In this document: positions 56,209-64,000 of the stretch, one piece after another
Position numbering within the stretch: position 1 is the stretch's first letter
Layout of the letters: the number at the start of each line of letters is the position of its first letter
NCBI GenBank assembly: GCA_005502875.1
Contig: SCMV01000004.1
Location: 123,215 to 187,214, forward strand
Direction: 5' to 3'
Source of the DNA: Comamonadaceae bacterium 2PF
GTDB taxonomy: Bacteria > Pseudomonadota > Gammaproteobacteria > Burkholderiales > Burkholderiaceae_C
DNA: 64,000 bases
Notes under the pieces: generated by a model
What the model saw: the letters and a program-made list of their open reading frames with translations, nothing else
The model's database searches: none
Told to the model about the DNA's origin: nothing
Made by a program: the position numbers and the translations under genes

Positions 56209-57029
56209 TGAGATCGGTTGTTGGTGGCGACTGGCGGCGGCAATTGGCGGGCCTGCAAGGCCTGGACCTGGTTGACGAGCTTGTTGTGCGCGTCGTAGAA
56301 GGCCGCGGCGATCACCTTGCCTTCGTTGGTGTTGCTCCAGCCGATGCCGCCCAGCCCACCGGTGCGGCTGGCCAGCAACCCACCCAACCCCAGGTCGGTG
56401 CTGCGCGCGGAGCCCGTGGCGGCGGCAAGCTGCTCGGTGGTTTCGTTGTCGGTCAGCAAAAGTGCCACCTGCGCTTCCTTGAGCTTGACCTGCTCGATCA
56501 AGCCCACCAGCCCGGCGATGTCGCGCAGCACCGGGATCGAGCCCACGATGCCCGCCAGCCCCCGGCCTGCGTCTTCTTCGCTGAAGGTCAGGCTGGGTGT
56601 GAGGGTGAACTGGGCTTCGTAGCCCTTGCCCTTGCTGACGGTGCTGTTGGAGCGGACGATGCCGGCCTCCTTGAGCTCGTTTTCCTGGATGGTGCTGCGC
56701 AGCCCGGCGGCTCGGTCCACGACGCGGAAGCACCCGCTTTGTTGGGCGATCAGCTTGATCAGGGGCACGGGCGAGGGCGGCAGCTGGTAGCTGCTGCGCA
56801 TCGTGTAGCCATCGGGGTTCTCGGCCAGGGCCAAGGTGGCCACGGGAGCCGAGCAGGTCACCAGGCCGCTGTCAGCGCCTTGTGCGCCTTTGGGGCCTGC
56901 CGAGCCCGTCACCACGGAGCTGCCCTGACCCAGCTCGGTCGAGGCTTGAGGCGGCTTGGCGTCCTTGCAAGCGGTCAGTGCCAGCAGGCCGAGGGCCATC
57001 CAGCAGGTGGCAAAGCGGGTGGGGGACAT
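56205..57029 (-). CDS. CsgG-family-like lipoprotein
   Basis: The 274-residue predicted lipoprotein has lipobox LTAC with Cys at residue 21. After a Gly-rich spacer it resembles the CsgG/curli-assembly domain family in stand-alone form: LIKLIAQQSGCFRVVDR, the alpha-beta pattern near 95-150, and GKVIAAAFYDAHNKLVNQVQ at the end. No curli genes (csgA, B, E, F) are nearby, so a general outer-membrane or penicillin-binding-protein-activator-like role is possible. It sits between aspS and nudB. Confidence 0.62.
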   Translation of the reverse strand: MSPTRFATCWMALGLLALTACKDAKPPQASTELGQGSSVVTGSAGPKGAQGADSGLVTCSAPVATLALAENPDGYTMRSSYQLPPSPVPLIKLIAQQSGCFRVVDRAAGLRSTIQENELKEAGIVRSNSTVSKGKGYEAQFTLTPSLTFSEEDAGRGLAGIVGSIPVLRDIAGLVGLIEQVKLKEAQVALLLTDNETTEQLAAATGSARSTDLGLGGLLASRTGGLGGIGWSNTNEGKVIAAAFYDAHNKLVNQVQALQARQLPPPVATNNRSQ

Positions 57030-57079
57030 GGGGTGGCTCCTGTGTGTATGTGTTGGGTCTGCTCGCGCGCGCCACAAAG

Positions 57080-57110
57080 CAAAAGGGCCACCCTTGCACA
57101 GGATGGCCCC
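57080..57110 (-). terminator. intrinsic terminator of aspS
   Basis: On the minus strand GGGCCATCC pairs with GGGTGGCCC (one wobble) around a 6-nt loop and is followed by UUUU. It lies 23 bases past the aspS stop, separating it from the CsgG-like gene. Confidence 0.78.
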
Positions 57111-57132
57111 GAGAGTTTACCGAGCGCTCAGG

Positions 57133-58944
57133 TCAGGCAGCAGGAGCCTGGCCCGCTTGCGCGGCCTGTGCGTTGCGCAGGCGGATGTGCAGCTCGCGCA
57201 ACTGCTTCTCGTCCACGTTCGACGGGGCGCCCGTCAGCAGGCACTGGGCGCGCTGGGTCTTGGGGAAGGCGATCACGTCGCGGATGGACTCGGCCTTGGT
57301 CATCAGCGTGACCAGGCGGTCCAGGCCGAAGGCCAGGCCACCGTGCGGGGGCGCGCCGTATTGCAGCGCGTCCAGCAGGAAGCCAAACTTGACCTTGGCG
57401 TCCTCGTCGGTGATGTTCAGGGCCTTGAAGACCTTGGACTGCACCTCGGCGCGGTGGATGCGGATGGAGCCGCCACCGAGTTCCCAGCCGTTGAGCACCA
57501 TGTCGTAGGCCTTGGCGATGCACTTGCCCGGGTCCGTGTCCATGTAGTCTTCGTGGCCGTCCTTGGGGGCGGTGAAGGGGTGGTGCACGGCGTTCCAGCG
57601 CTCGGACTCGTCGTCGTACTCGAACATCGGGAAGTCGACCACCCACAGCGGGGCCCAGCGGTCCTCGAACAGGCCGGCCTTCTTGCCGAAGTCGGAGTGG
57701 CCCACCTTCAGGCGCAGCGCGCCGATGGCGTCGTTGACGACCTTTTCCTTGTCGGCGCCGAAGAAGATCAGGTCACCGTCCTTGGCGCCGGTGCGCTCCA
57801 GGATCTTGGCAATGGCCGCGTCGTGCAGGTTCTTGACGATGGGCGATTGCAGGCCGTCACGGCCCTTGGCGACTTCGTTGACCTTGATCCAGGCCAGGCC
57901 CTTGGCGCCGTAGATCTTGACGAACTCCGTGTAGGCATCAATTTCACCGCGGCTCATGGTGCCGCCGCCTGGCACGCACAGGGCCACCACGCGGCCGCCC
58001 TTGGTCGTGGCAGGCGTCGAGAAGACCTTGAAGTCCACGTCGGCCATGACGTCGGTCAGCTCGGTGAATTCGAGCTTGACGCGCAGGTCGGGCTTGTCCG
58101 AGCCGAAGCGGTGCATGGCGTCGGCGTACTTCATGACCGGGTAGGCGCCCAGGTCCACGTTCAACGCCTTCATGAAGACGTGGCGGATCATGCCTTCGAA
58201 CATGTCGCGGATTTCCTGCTCGGTCAGGAAGCTCGTCTCGATGTCGATCTGGGTGAATTCAGGCTGGCGATCGGCACGCAGGTCTTCGTCGCGGAAGCAC
58301 TTGGTGATCTGGTAGTAGCGATCGAAGCCCGCCACCATCAGCAACTGCTTGAACAGCTGGGGCGACTGGGGCAGCGCGAAGAACTGGCCGTCATGGACGC
58401 GCGAAGGCACCAGGTAGTCGCGAGCGCCTTCCGGCGTGGACTTGGTCAGCATCGGGGTCTCGATGTCGACGAAGCCGTTTTCGTCCAGGAACTTGCGAGC
58501 TTCCATCGCCACGCGGTAGCGCAGCATCAGGTTCTTCTGCATGTACGGGCGGCGCAGGTCCAGCACGCGGTGCGTCAGGCGCGTCGTCTCAGACAGGTTC
58601 TCGTCGTCGATCTGGAACGGGGGCGTCACGGAGGCGTTGAGCACTTCCAGCGTGTGGCCCAGGACCTCGATCTTGCCGCTGGTCAGTCCAGCGTTTTCGG
58701 TGCCTGCAGGGCGGGCGCGCACGACGCCGGTGACCTTCAGGCAGAACTCGCCACGCACGTCTTCGGCGATCTTGAACGAGTCGGCGCGATCGGGGTCGAA
58801 GACGACCTGCACCAGGCCTTCGCGGTCACGCAGGTCGATGAAGATCACGCCGCCGTGGTCGCGGCGACGGTGGGCCCAGCCCATCAGCGTCACGGTCTGG
58901 CCCATCAGCGCTTCGCTGACCAGACCACAGTAAGTGGTGCGCAT
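57133..58944 (-). CDS. aspS: aspartate--tRNA ligase
   Basis: This 603-residue class II synthetase is of the bacterial type. It has an OB-fold anticodon-binding N-terminus ([20 protein letters not shown]), motif 2 [20 protein letters not shown], the GAD insertion domain (about 300-420), and motif 3 [13 protein letters not shown]. It charges tRNA-Asp; in organisms lacking AsnRS the same type also mischarges tRNA-Asn, which cannot be judged here. It has its own terminator. Confidence 0.97.
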   Translation of the reverse strand: MRTTYCGLVSEALMGQTVTLMGWAHRRRDHGGVIFIDLRDREGLVQVVFDPDRADSFKIAEDVRGEFCLKVTGVVRARPAGTENAGLTSGKIEVLGHTLEVLNASVTPPFQIDDENLSETTRLTHRVLDLRRPYMQKNLMLRYRVAMEARKFLDENGFVDIETPMLTKSTPEGARDYLVPSRVHDGQFFALPQSPQLFKQLLMVAGFDRYYQITKCFRDEDLRADRQPEFTQIDIETSFLTEQEIRDMFEGMIRHVFMKALNVDLGAYPVMKYADAMHRFGSDKPDLRVKLEFTELTDVMADVDFKVFSTPATTKGGRVVALCVPGGGTMSRGEIDAYTEFVKIYGAKGLAWIKVNEVAKGRDGLQSPIVKNLHDAAIAKILERTGAKDGDLIFFGADKEKVVNDAIGALRLKVGHSDFGKKAGLFEDRWAPLWVVDFPMFEYDDESERWNAVHHPFTAPKDGHEDYMDTDPGKCIAKAYDMVLNGWELGGGSIRIHRAEVQSKVFKALNITDEDAKVKFGFLLDALQYGAPPHGGLAFGLDRLVTLMTKAESIRDVIAFPKTQRAQCLLTGAPSNVDEKQLRELHIRLRNAQAAQAGQAPAA

Positions 58945-59033
58945 TGTTGTTTGCTCCGAGAGGGGAGAGGGGAAAAATCGGGTATCGGTGCACGCCGAGC
59001 GTCAGGCGAGCCCTCAGAACCCGTGATTGTCGT

Positions 59034-59711
59034 TCAGGATTGGGGTGCCGTCGGCGGGGGCGTGCCCGCACCGGGTGAAGTCGGTGCGGCAGCAGGCGCG
59101 TTGGGTGGTGCCACCACCCCCATCGAGATGATGTATTTGAGCGCTTCGTCCACCGACATGGTCAGGGGCTGGAGCTCGGCTCGCGGCACCATCAACATGA
59201 AGCCGGACGTCGGGTTGGGGGTCGTGGGCACGTAAAGCGTGACCATGTCGGCCGGCAGGCGGGCCGCCACCTCGCCCGAGGGTTTGCCGGTGACGAAAGC
59301 GATCGTCCAGGCGCCTTCACGCGGGTACTGTACCAGCACCGCCTCGCGGAAAGCCTGGCCGCTGCTGGAGAACAGCGTGTCCGACACCTGTTTGACCGAG
59401 GTGTAGATGCTCTTGACGATGGGCGTGTTCGACAGCACCCGGTTGTACTGGCGCAGCAACCACTGGCCGACCATGTTGGACACCGCCATGCCCGTGAGCA
59501 GCAGCGTGGCCCCGACGACGATCACGCTCAGGCCCGGGACCTCGCGCAGCTCTTGCAGAAAGGGGTGCAGGCTGACGGGCAGCACGGTGCGTGCGGCGGC
59601 CATGAACCAGCTGAAGACGCCGTCGAGGGCGCCGACGACGTTCATCAGCACCCAGATCGTGATGGCCAGCGGCAGCCAGACGAGCAGGCCAGTGAGGATG
59701 TATTTTTTCAC
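59034..59711 (-). CDS. DUF502 family inner-membrane protein
   Basis: The 225-residue protein has two membrane segments (about 3-28 and 62-85) and the family sequences KKYILTGLLVWLPLAITIWV, TPIVKSIYTSVKQVSDTLFS and VPTTPNPTSGFMLMVPR. A Pro/Ala/Thr-rich tail follows. The function of the family is not established. It lies directly upstream of aspS and downstream of the fmdB-like gene, a neighbourhood kept in Burkholderiales. Confidence 0.9.
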   Translation of the reverse strand: MKKYILTGLLVWLPLAITIWVLMNVVGALDGVFSWFMAAARTVLPVSLHPFLQELREVPGLSVIVVGATLLLTGMAVSNMVGQWLLRQYNRVLSNTPIVKSIYTSVKQVSDTLFSSSGQAFREAVLVQYPREGAWTIAFVTGKPSGEVAARLPADMVTLYVPTTPNPTSGFMLMVPRAELQPLTMSVDEALKYIISMGVVAPPNAPAAAPTSPGAGTPPPTAPQS

Positions 59712-59726
59712 GCGAGGTGGGGCGAT

Positions 59727-60062
59727 TCAGTGGCAAGCGCAGGACGTGCCACAGCCGCCGGCCGATGCAGCGCCGTCGCCGCTGGAGGACGCGCTGACGC
59801 TGCCCCCGTCGCTGGGGGCTGTCGTGCTGGCGGCCGCGCCGGCCGTCGCACCCGTGGCGGCGGCGCCGGTGCCGGCAGAGCCGCCTCGGAAGTCGGTCGC
59901 ATACCAGCCAGAGCCCTTGAGCTGGAAGCCGGCAGCGGTGACCTGCTTGCTGAAGGCTTCGGCGCCACAAGCTGGACAGGTGGTCAAAGGGGCGTCGGAC
60001 ATCTTTTGCAGGACGTCCTTGGCGTGGCCGCAGGCGCCACAGCGGTAGGCATAAATTGGCAT
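59727..60062 (-). CDS. FmdB-family zinc ribbon protein
   Basis: The 111-residue protein opens with MPIYAYRCGACGHAKDVLQK and TTCPACGAEAF, giving two CxxC knuckles of the FmdB regulatory-protein zinc ribbon, followed by GWYATDF. A Gly/Ala/Ser-rich linker leads to a Cys-containing end (GGCGTSCACH) that may bind metal. The role is unknown. It is 15 bases upstream of the DUF502 gene on the same strand. Confidence 0.9.
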   Translation of the reverse strand: MPIYAYRCGACGHAKDVLQKMSDAPLTTCPACGAEAFSKQVTAAGFQLKGSGWYATDFRGGSAGTGAAATGATAGAAASTTAPSDGGSVSASSSGDGAASAGGCGTSCACH

Positions 60063-60171
60063 GGTGAAACCTCGGGTCAACCCTGTGCGGGATTGTAAAT
60101 GGGGTGGCACCGCTGCGCCTTCAAGGGCTTCCTGCTTCGCGGCATGAGGAGAAGCTGGTGCGTGGTGTGTC

Positions 60172-61620
60172 TCAGGCGAGGCTGGCCTGGCGCGCCTTGT
60201 GGTCGCCGATGAATTGGGGCATGAGCGAGCCCACCAGCATGCCGCCCAGCGCCATGATCAGGCCGGCCAGCTGCCCAGGGAAGGCCTCACCCAGCGCGGC
60301 GTGGAAGGTGAACAGCGCGAGCGTGCCGATGCCCAGCACGATCGACAAAATGGCGCCCTGCGTGGTGGCGCGCGACCAGTACAGGCCGAACAGCAGCGGC
60401 ACGAACGCCCCGACCAGCGGGATCTGGTAGGCCGCCGACACCAGGTCGTAGATGGCCGTGCCCTGCATCACGATGGCGTAGGTCAGCACCAAAGCGGTGA
60501 ACACGAACAGCGTCACGCGCATGGACAGCAGCACCTGTCGGTCGCTCATGCCGGGGTGGATGTTCTTCAGGATGTTCTCGACGAAGCTGGTCGAGGGCGC
60601 CAACAGCGTCGCAGACGAGGTCGATTTGATGGCCGAGACCAGCGCGCCGAAGAAGAAGATCTGCGCGATCAGCGGCATCTTGCTCAGGATGAGCGTGGGC
60701 AGCACCTTCTGCGGGTCGTTGGCCAGCAGCTCTTTCGTTTCGGCCGGCATGATGATCAGCGCCGAGGCCACGATGAACATGGGCACGAAGGCGAACGCCA
60801 GGTAGCTGAAGCCGCCGATGATGGCGCCCTTGCGCGCCGTGTCGCTGTCCTTGGCCGACATCACGCGCTGGAAGACGTCCTGCTGCGGGATGGAGCCGAA
60901 CATCATGGTGATGGCCGCCGCGATGAACCACACCCAGCCGTCAACGGTGTGCTCGGGCAGGATCTTGAACCAGTTCTGCTGCTCCGCCAGCGCGAAGACC
61001 TGATCGGCGCCACCGGCCTGGTCGGCCGCCAGCCAGGCGATGAAGGACAGGCCCACCACCAGCACCACCATCTGCACGAAGTCCGTCCAGGCCACGGCCA
61101 GCATGCCGCCCACCATCACGTAGACGAGCACCAGCGCTGTGCCGATGACCATGCCCAGCTCGGCGCTGATGGCGCCGCCCGACAGCACGGCAAAAACGAG
61201 GCCGAGGGCCGTGATCTGGGCGGCCACCCAACCCAGGTAGCTCAGGATGATGGCGATGGAGCAGAAAATCTCGACGCCTTTGCCATAGCGGTGGCGGTAG
61301 AAGTCGCCGATGGTCAGCAGGCTCATCTTGTAGAGCCGGCTGGCGAAGAAGGCCCCCACCAGCACCAGGCACATCGAGGCGCCGAAGGGGTCTTCGATGA
61401 CGGCGTTGAGCCCGCCCTCGACGAACTTGGCCGGGATGCCCATCACCGTTTCGGCGCCGAACCAGGTCGCGAAGGTGGTGGTGATGACCATGGCCAGCGG
61501 CAGGCTGCGCCCGGCGATGGCGAAGTCGGCGGTGCTCTTGATGCGCGTGCCCGCGTACATGCCCAGCGCCATGGTGGCCACCAGGTAGAGGATCACGAAG
61601 GCGAGCAGCGTGGTGTTCAT
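60172..61620 (-). CDS. sodium:solute symporter family transporter
   Basis: The 482-residue protein has about 12-13 membrane segments and the SSS-family features DFAIAGRSLPLAMVITTTFA, WFGAETVMGIPAKFVE, GWVAAQITALG and QDVFQRVMSAKD. The family moves proline, pantothenate, acetate, choline-like or other solutes with Na+, and the substrate cannot be read from the sequence. ATG 61620 was preferred because it immediately precedes the first membrane helix. It splits the ubiB-fmdB interval and is flanked by gaps of about 110 and 200 bases. Confidence 0.88.
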   Translation of the reverse strand: MNTTLLAFVILYLVATMALGMYAGTRIKSTADFAIAGRSLPLAMVITTTFATWFGAETVMGIPAKFVEGGLNAVIEDPFGASMCLVLVGAFFASRLYKMSLLTIGDFYRHRYGKGVEIFCSIAIILSYLGWVAAQITALGLVFAVLSGGAISAELGMVIGTALVLVYVMVGGMLAVAWTDFVQMVVLVVGLSFIAWLAADQAGGADQVFALAEQQNWFKILPEHTVDGWVWFIAAAITMMFGSIPQQDVFQRVMSAKDSDTARKGAIIGGFSYLAFAFVPMFIVASALIIMPAETKELLANDPQKVLPTLILSKMPLIAQIFFFGALVSAIKSTSSATLLAPSTSFVENILKNIHPGMSDRQVLLSMRVTLFVFTALVLTYAIVMQGTAIYDLVSAAYQIPLVGAFVPLLFGLYWSRATTQGAILSIVLGIGTLALFTFHAALGEAFPGQLAGLIMALGGMLVGSLMPQFIGDHKARQASLA

Positions 61621-61816
61621 GTTCGGCAGCACCTTTCCAACAATCAGGCCGAAGAACGCAAAGGGCACCCGGTCAGCGCACACGCGCGAGCGGGCAGGGC
61701 ATCAGGGGGCGGAGTTTAGTCGCTGGCGGGGTGTCGGCAGGCTGCAGGGCCAAGGTGCGGGTGCGCTTCCCTCGAAACCGGGGGCAACGGGCTCACACCC
61801 GGGCGCCCTCCGGGCT

Positions 61817-63379
61817 TCACAGCACGCCTTGTTCATGCAGGGCCAGCACGAGCCGTGCCACCAGCAGCCCCAGGCCGAAACCGATGCCCAGCCACACCAT
61901 CGCCGACAGGATGCGGTTGGTGCGCCGCTGCTCCAGCAAGATGGCGCGCATGTCGCGGCGCAGGGCCTGGTCGCCGTGTTCCAGTTGGTGGTGCAGCAGG
62001 CGTGGCAGCTCGGGCAGCAGTTTGGCGTAGCGGGGGGCTTCGCGTTTCAGGCGCGAAACCATGCCTCGCCAGCCCACCTGCTCGTGCATCCAGCGCTCCA
62101 GGAAAGGCTTGGCGGTGCTCCACAGGTCGAGGTCGGGGTCGAGCTCGCGCCCCAGGCCTTCGACGTTGAGCAGGGTTTTTTGCAGCAGCACCAGCTGAGG
62201 CTGGATCTCGACGTTGAACCGGCGCGAGATCTGGAACAGGCGCAGCAGCACCTGGCCCAGCGAGATTTCTTTGAGCGGGCGGTCGAAATAGGGCTCGCAC
62301 ACGGTGCGGATGGCGCCTTCGAGCTCGTCCACGCGCGTGCTGGCGGGCACCCAGCCGCTCTCGATGTGCAGCTCGGCCACGCGCTTGTAGTCGCGGTGGA
62401 AGAAGGCGATGAAGTTTTGCGCCAGGTAATCTTTGTCAACTTCTGTCAGCGTGCCGATGATGCCGAAGTCGAGCGCGATGTAGCGCCCGAAGCTGCGCGC
62501 GTCCAGGCTGACCTGGATGTTGCCCGGGTGCATGTCGGCGTGGAAGAAGCCGTCGCGGAAAACCTGGGTGAAGAAGATGGTCACGCCGTCGCGGGCCAGC
62601 TTCTTGATGTCGACACCGGCTTCGCGCAGGCGCGCCATCTGGCTGATCGGCACGCCCTTCATGCGCTCCATCACCATCACGGTGGGGGTGCAGAAGTCCC
62701 AGATCATCTCGGGCACCAGCACCAGGTCGAGCCCCTGCATGTTTCGGCGCAACTGGGCGGCGTTGGCGGCCTCGCGCACCAGGTCCAGCTCGTCGTGCAG
62801 GTACTTGTCGAACTCGGCGACCACCTCGCGCGGCTTGAGCCGTTTGCCGTCTGACCAAAGGCGTTCGACCCAGCCGGCCAGGGTTCGCATCAGGGCCAGG
62901 TCGTCGTCGATGACGTCGAGCATGCCGGGGCGCAGCACCTTGACCGCCACCTCGCGGCCGTCGTGCAGCACGGCGAAATGCACCTGGGCGATGGAGGCGC
63001 TGGCGATCGGGTCGGCGTCGAACTGCCGGAACACCGCCGACAGCGGCTTGCCCAGGGCCTTTTCAACCAGCCGGGCCGATTCGGCGCTGGAGAAAGGCGG
63101 CACCCGGTCTTGCAGCTTGGCGAGCTCGTCTGCCACGTCGGGCGGCAGCAGGTCGCGCCGCGTCGAAAGCATCTGACCGAATTTGACGAAGATGGGCCCG
63201 AGTTTTTCCAGGGCCAGGCGCAGCCGCTCGCCGCGCGTGCCTTCCAGCCGGCGGCCGAAGCTCAACAGCTTTGCCAGTCGGTTGAGGCCGCGGTGACGGA
63301 TGCTGCCCAGCAGCAGGATGTCCAGTCCGTGGCGGAGCGAGATCAGGCCGATGTAGGCCGGGCGAAAGAGGCTGCGCAT
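61817..63379 (-). CDS. ubiB: ubiquinone biosynthesis protein UbiB (ABC1 atypical kinase)
   Basis: The 520-residue membrane protein has the KxGQ motif in [17 protein letters not shown], the Ala-rich loop ASIAQVHFA, invariant Lys in [17 protein letters not shown] and DFG-like LDFGIIGTL. Two C-terminal membrane segments (about 490-515) follow. It is an ATPase or kinase-like factor needed for coenzyme Q synthesis and is encoded 17 bases after ubiJ. Confidence 0.96.
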   Translation of the reverse strand: MRSLFRPAYIGLISLRHGLDILLLGSIRHRGLNRLAKLLSFGRRLEGTRGERLRLALEKLGPIFVKFGQMLSTRRDLLPPDVADELAKLQDRVPPFSSAESARLVEKALGKPLSAVFRQFDADPIASASIAQVHFAVLHDGREVAVKVLRPGMLDVIDDDLALMRTLAGWVERLWSDGKRLKPREVVAEFDKYLHDELDLVREAANAAQLRRNMQGLDLVLVPEMIWDFCTPTVMVMERMKGVPISQMARLREAGVDIKKLARDGVTIFFTQVFRDGFFHADMHPGNIQVSLDARSFGRYIALDFGIIGTLTEVDKDYLAQNFIAFFHRDYKRVAELHIESGWVPASTRVDELEGAIRTVCEPYFDRPLKEISLGQVLLRLFQISRRFNVEIQPQLVLLQKTLLNVEGLGRELDPDLDLWSTAKPFLERWMHEQVGWRGMVSRLKREAPRYAKLLPELPRLLHHQLEHGDQALRRDMRAILLEQRRTNRILSAMVWLGIGFGLGLLVARLVLALHEQGVL

Positions 63380-63396
63380 CGCTCGGGCGGTGGGCT

Positions 63397-63960
63397 TCAG
63401 CGCTGGGCGCCGTTGCCTGGGCGCCAGCGTTGCAGGGCCTCGCGGATGCCTTCGCCGACCTTGCGCAGCGCTTCAGCCGGGGTGTTGCCCAGGAATCGGG
63501 CCACATCGTCCTGGATGTCCCAGCGCAGGTTTTTCATCATCCAGGAGGCCACCTCGGCCAGGTTGGCATCGCCCTCGATGTTGACCTCGGGGCGCTCGCC
63601 GCGGGCGGCGCGTTTGACCAGGTCGATCGGGTCGCCGAGCTGGACGGTCAGCGTCAGGCCCTGCGATGAAGCGGGTGTGAGCGCAGGTGCGGGGGTGTTT
63701 TCTGCGACGGCCTCAAACAACCCTGCCGGGGTGATCAGCAGGCGAATGGGCGGAAGGGCCGCGTCCCCCTGGAACACCCGTCCCAGGAATGCGGGCAACA
63801 CGCCGGCTGTGCCCGTGGCCCAGCGGATGTCGATCAAGCGGCCCGCATGGGGCTTGAGTCGGGCCGAGGCCTGAGGCTCGCTGGCGACCACGTGGTTGAG
63901 CAGGAGGACGAGGCGGGCCAGCACAGCTGGGGCCAGCCACTGAATCGGGGAGGGGAGCAT
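63397..63960 (-). CDS. ubiJ: ubiquinone biosynthesis accessory factor UbiJ (SCP2 domain)
   Basis: The 187-residue protein has a lipid-binding SCP2-like fold ([47 protein letters not shown]) and the conserved C-terminal helix region [20 protein letters not shown]. It helps the Ubi complex bind quinone intermediates. Its place directly upstream of ubiB supports the assignment. ATG 63960 was chosen over an in-frame GTG/ATG region at 63987 because of the GGGGAG-rich leader and family length (about 200). Confidence 0.9.
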   Translation of the reverse strand: MLPSPIQWLAPAVLARLVLLLNHVVASEPQASARLKPHAGRLIDIRWATGTAGVLPAFLGRVFQGDAALPPIRLLITPAGLFEAVAENTPAPALTPASSQGLTLTVQLGDPIDLVKRAARGERPEVNIEGDANLAEVASWMMKNLRWDIQDDVARFLGNTPAEALRKVGEGIREALQRWRPGNGAQR

Positions 63961-64000
63961 GGTGGGATTGTAGGGGGCGACCGACACACCCCTGCATGCC

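Noticed and set aside
53786..59235. Two long plus-strand open frames opposite clsB, the EEP-fold gene and aspS
   Set aside because: Both are reverse-frame shadows of conserved minus-strand genes with no domain of their own.

Overview
The window is about 64 kb of high-GC, gene-dense bacterial chromosome. It is almost certainly a betaproteobacterium of the order Burkholderiales. This rests on gene content and order: trxB / Crp-like regulator / ftsK / lolA / rarA, a ubiJ-ubiB-fmdB-DUF502-aspS-nudB housekeeping block, and zapA followed by 6S RNA. No tRNA, rRNA, IS element, prophage or CRISPR array was seen.

Region by region. 1-3.9 kb: 3' end of an acyltransferase gene, an outer-membrane porin with a small phosphate-binding-like periplasmic protein, and a fatty-acid desaturase. 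4.0-9.2 kb: a compact five-gene chemosensory-like signalling cassette. It encodes a membrane kinase with CheA-like Hpt and ATPase parts but no CheW-binding domain, a short MCP-like protein, a CheX, a pseudoreceiver-CheX fusion and a CheY. There is no CheW, CheR or CheB. 9.2-11 kb: rpmG, rpmB (with a clear sigma70 promoter) and trxB. 11.2-15.3 kb: Crp-like regulator, ftsK, lolA. 15.4-18 kb: a RhlE-type RNA helicase with a long FG/KP-rich tail and a predicted ~400-nt structured leader. 18.1-19.5 kb: rarA.

19.5-32.6 kb is a type VI secretion cluster. tssJ-tssK-tssL run leftward, and a TPR lipoprotein gene, tssB, tssC, hcp, tssE, tssF, tssG and tssH (clpV) run rightward. tssM, tssA, vgrG and PAAR genes are not here. 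A strong terminator after hcp probably makes Hcp more abundant than the downstream baseplate proteins. 32.6-37.3 kb carries a tandem pair of unrecognised membrane-anchored proteins made of Val-Pro-Val-type beta repeats and two overlapping membrane diguanylate cyclases.

37.3-44.9 kb is a lipid-metabolism segment. A PadR regulator diverges from fadH (2,4-dienoyl-CoA reductase), an NTF2-like gene and a dienoyl-CoA isomerase-like crotonase, with two matching palindromic operators between. An AraC regulator, a cytochrome P450 and a hydroxyisobutyrate-dehydrogenase-family gene follow. 45.2-47.2 kb: a PAS protein with a degenerate GGDEF, 6S RNA, zapA and a ZapB-like gene. 47.2-53.4 kb: a cobalamin riboswitch and a B12 uptake and late-assembly operon (btuFCD, cobO, cobT, cobS, cobC). 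53.5-64 kb, all leftward: clsB, a nuclease/phosphatase-fold gene, nudB, a CsgG-like lipoprotein, aspS, a DUF502 protein, an FmdB zinc ribbon, a sodium:solute symporter, ubiB and ubiJ.

All assignments come from reading translated sequence and motifs. No database search was run.
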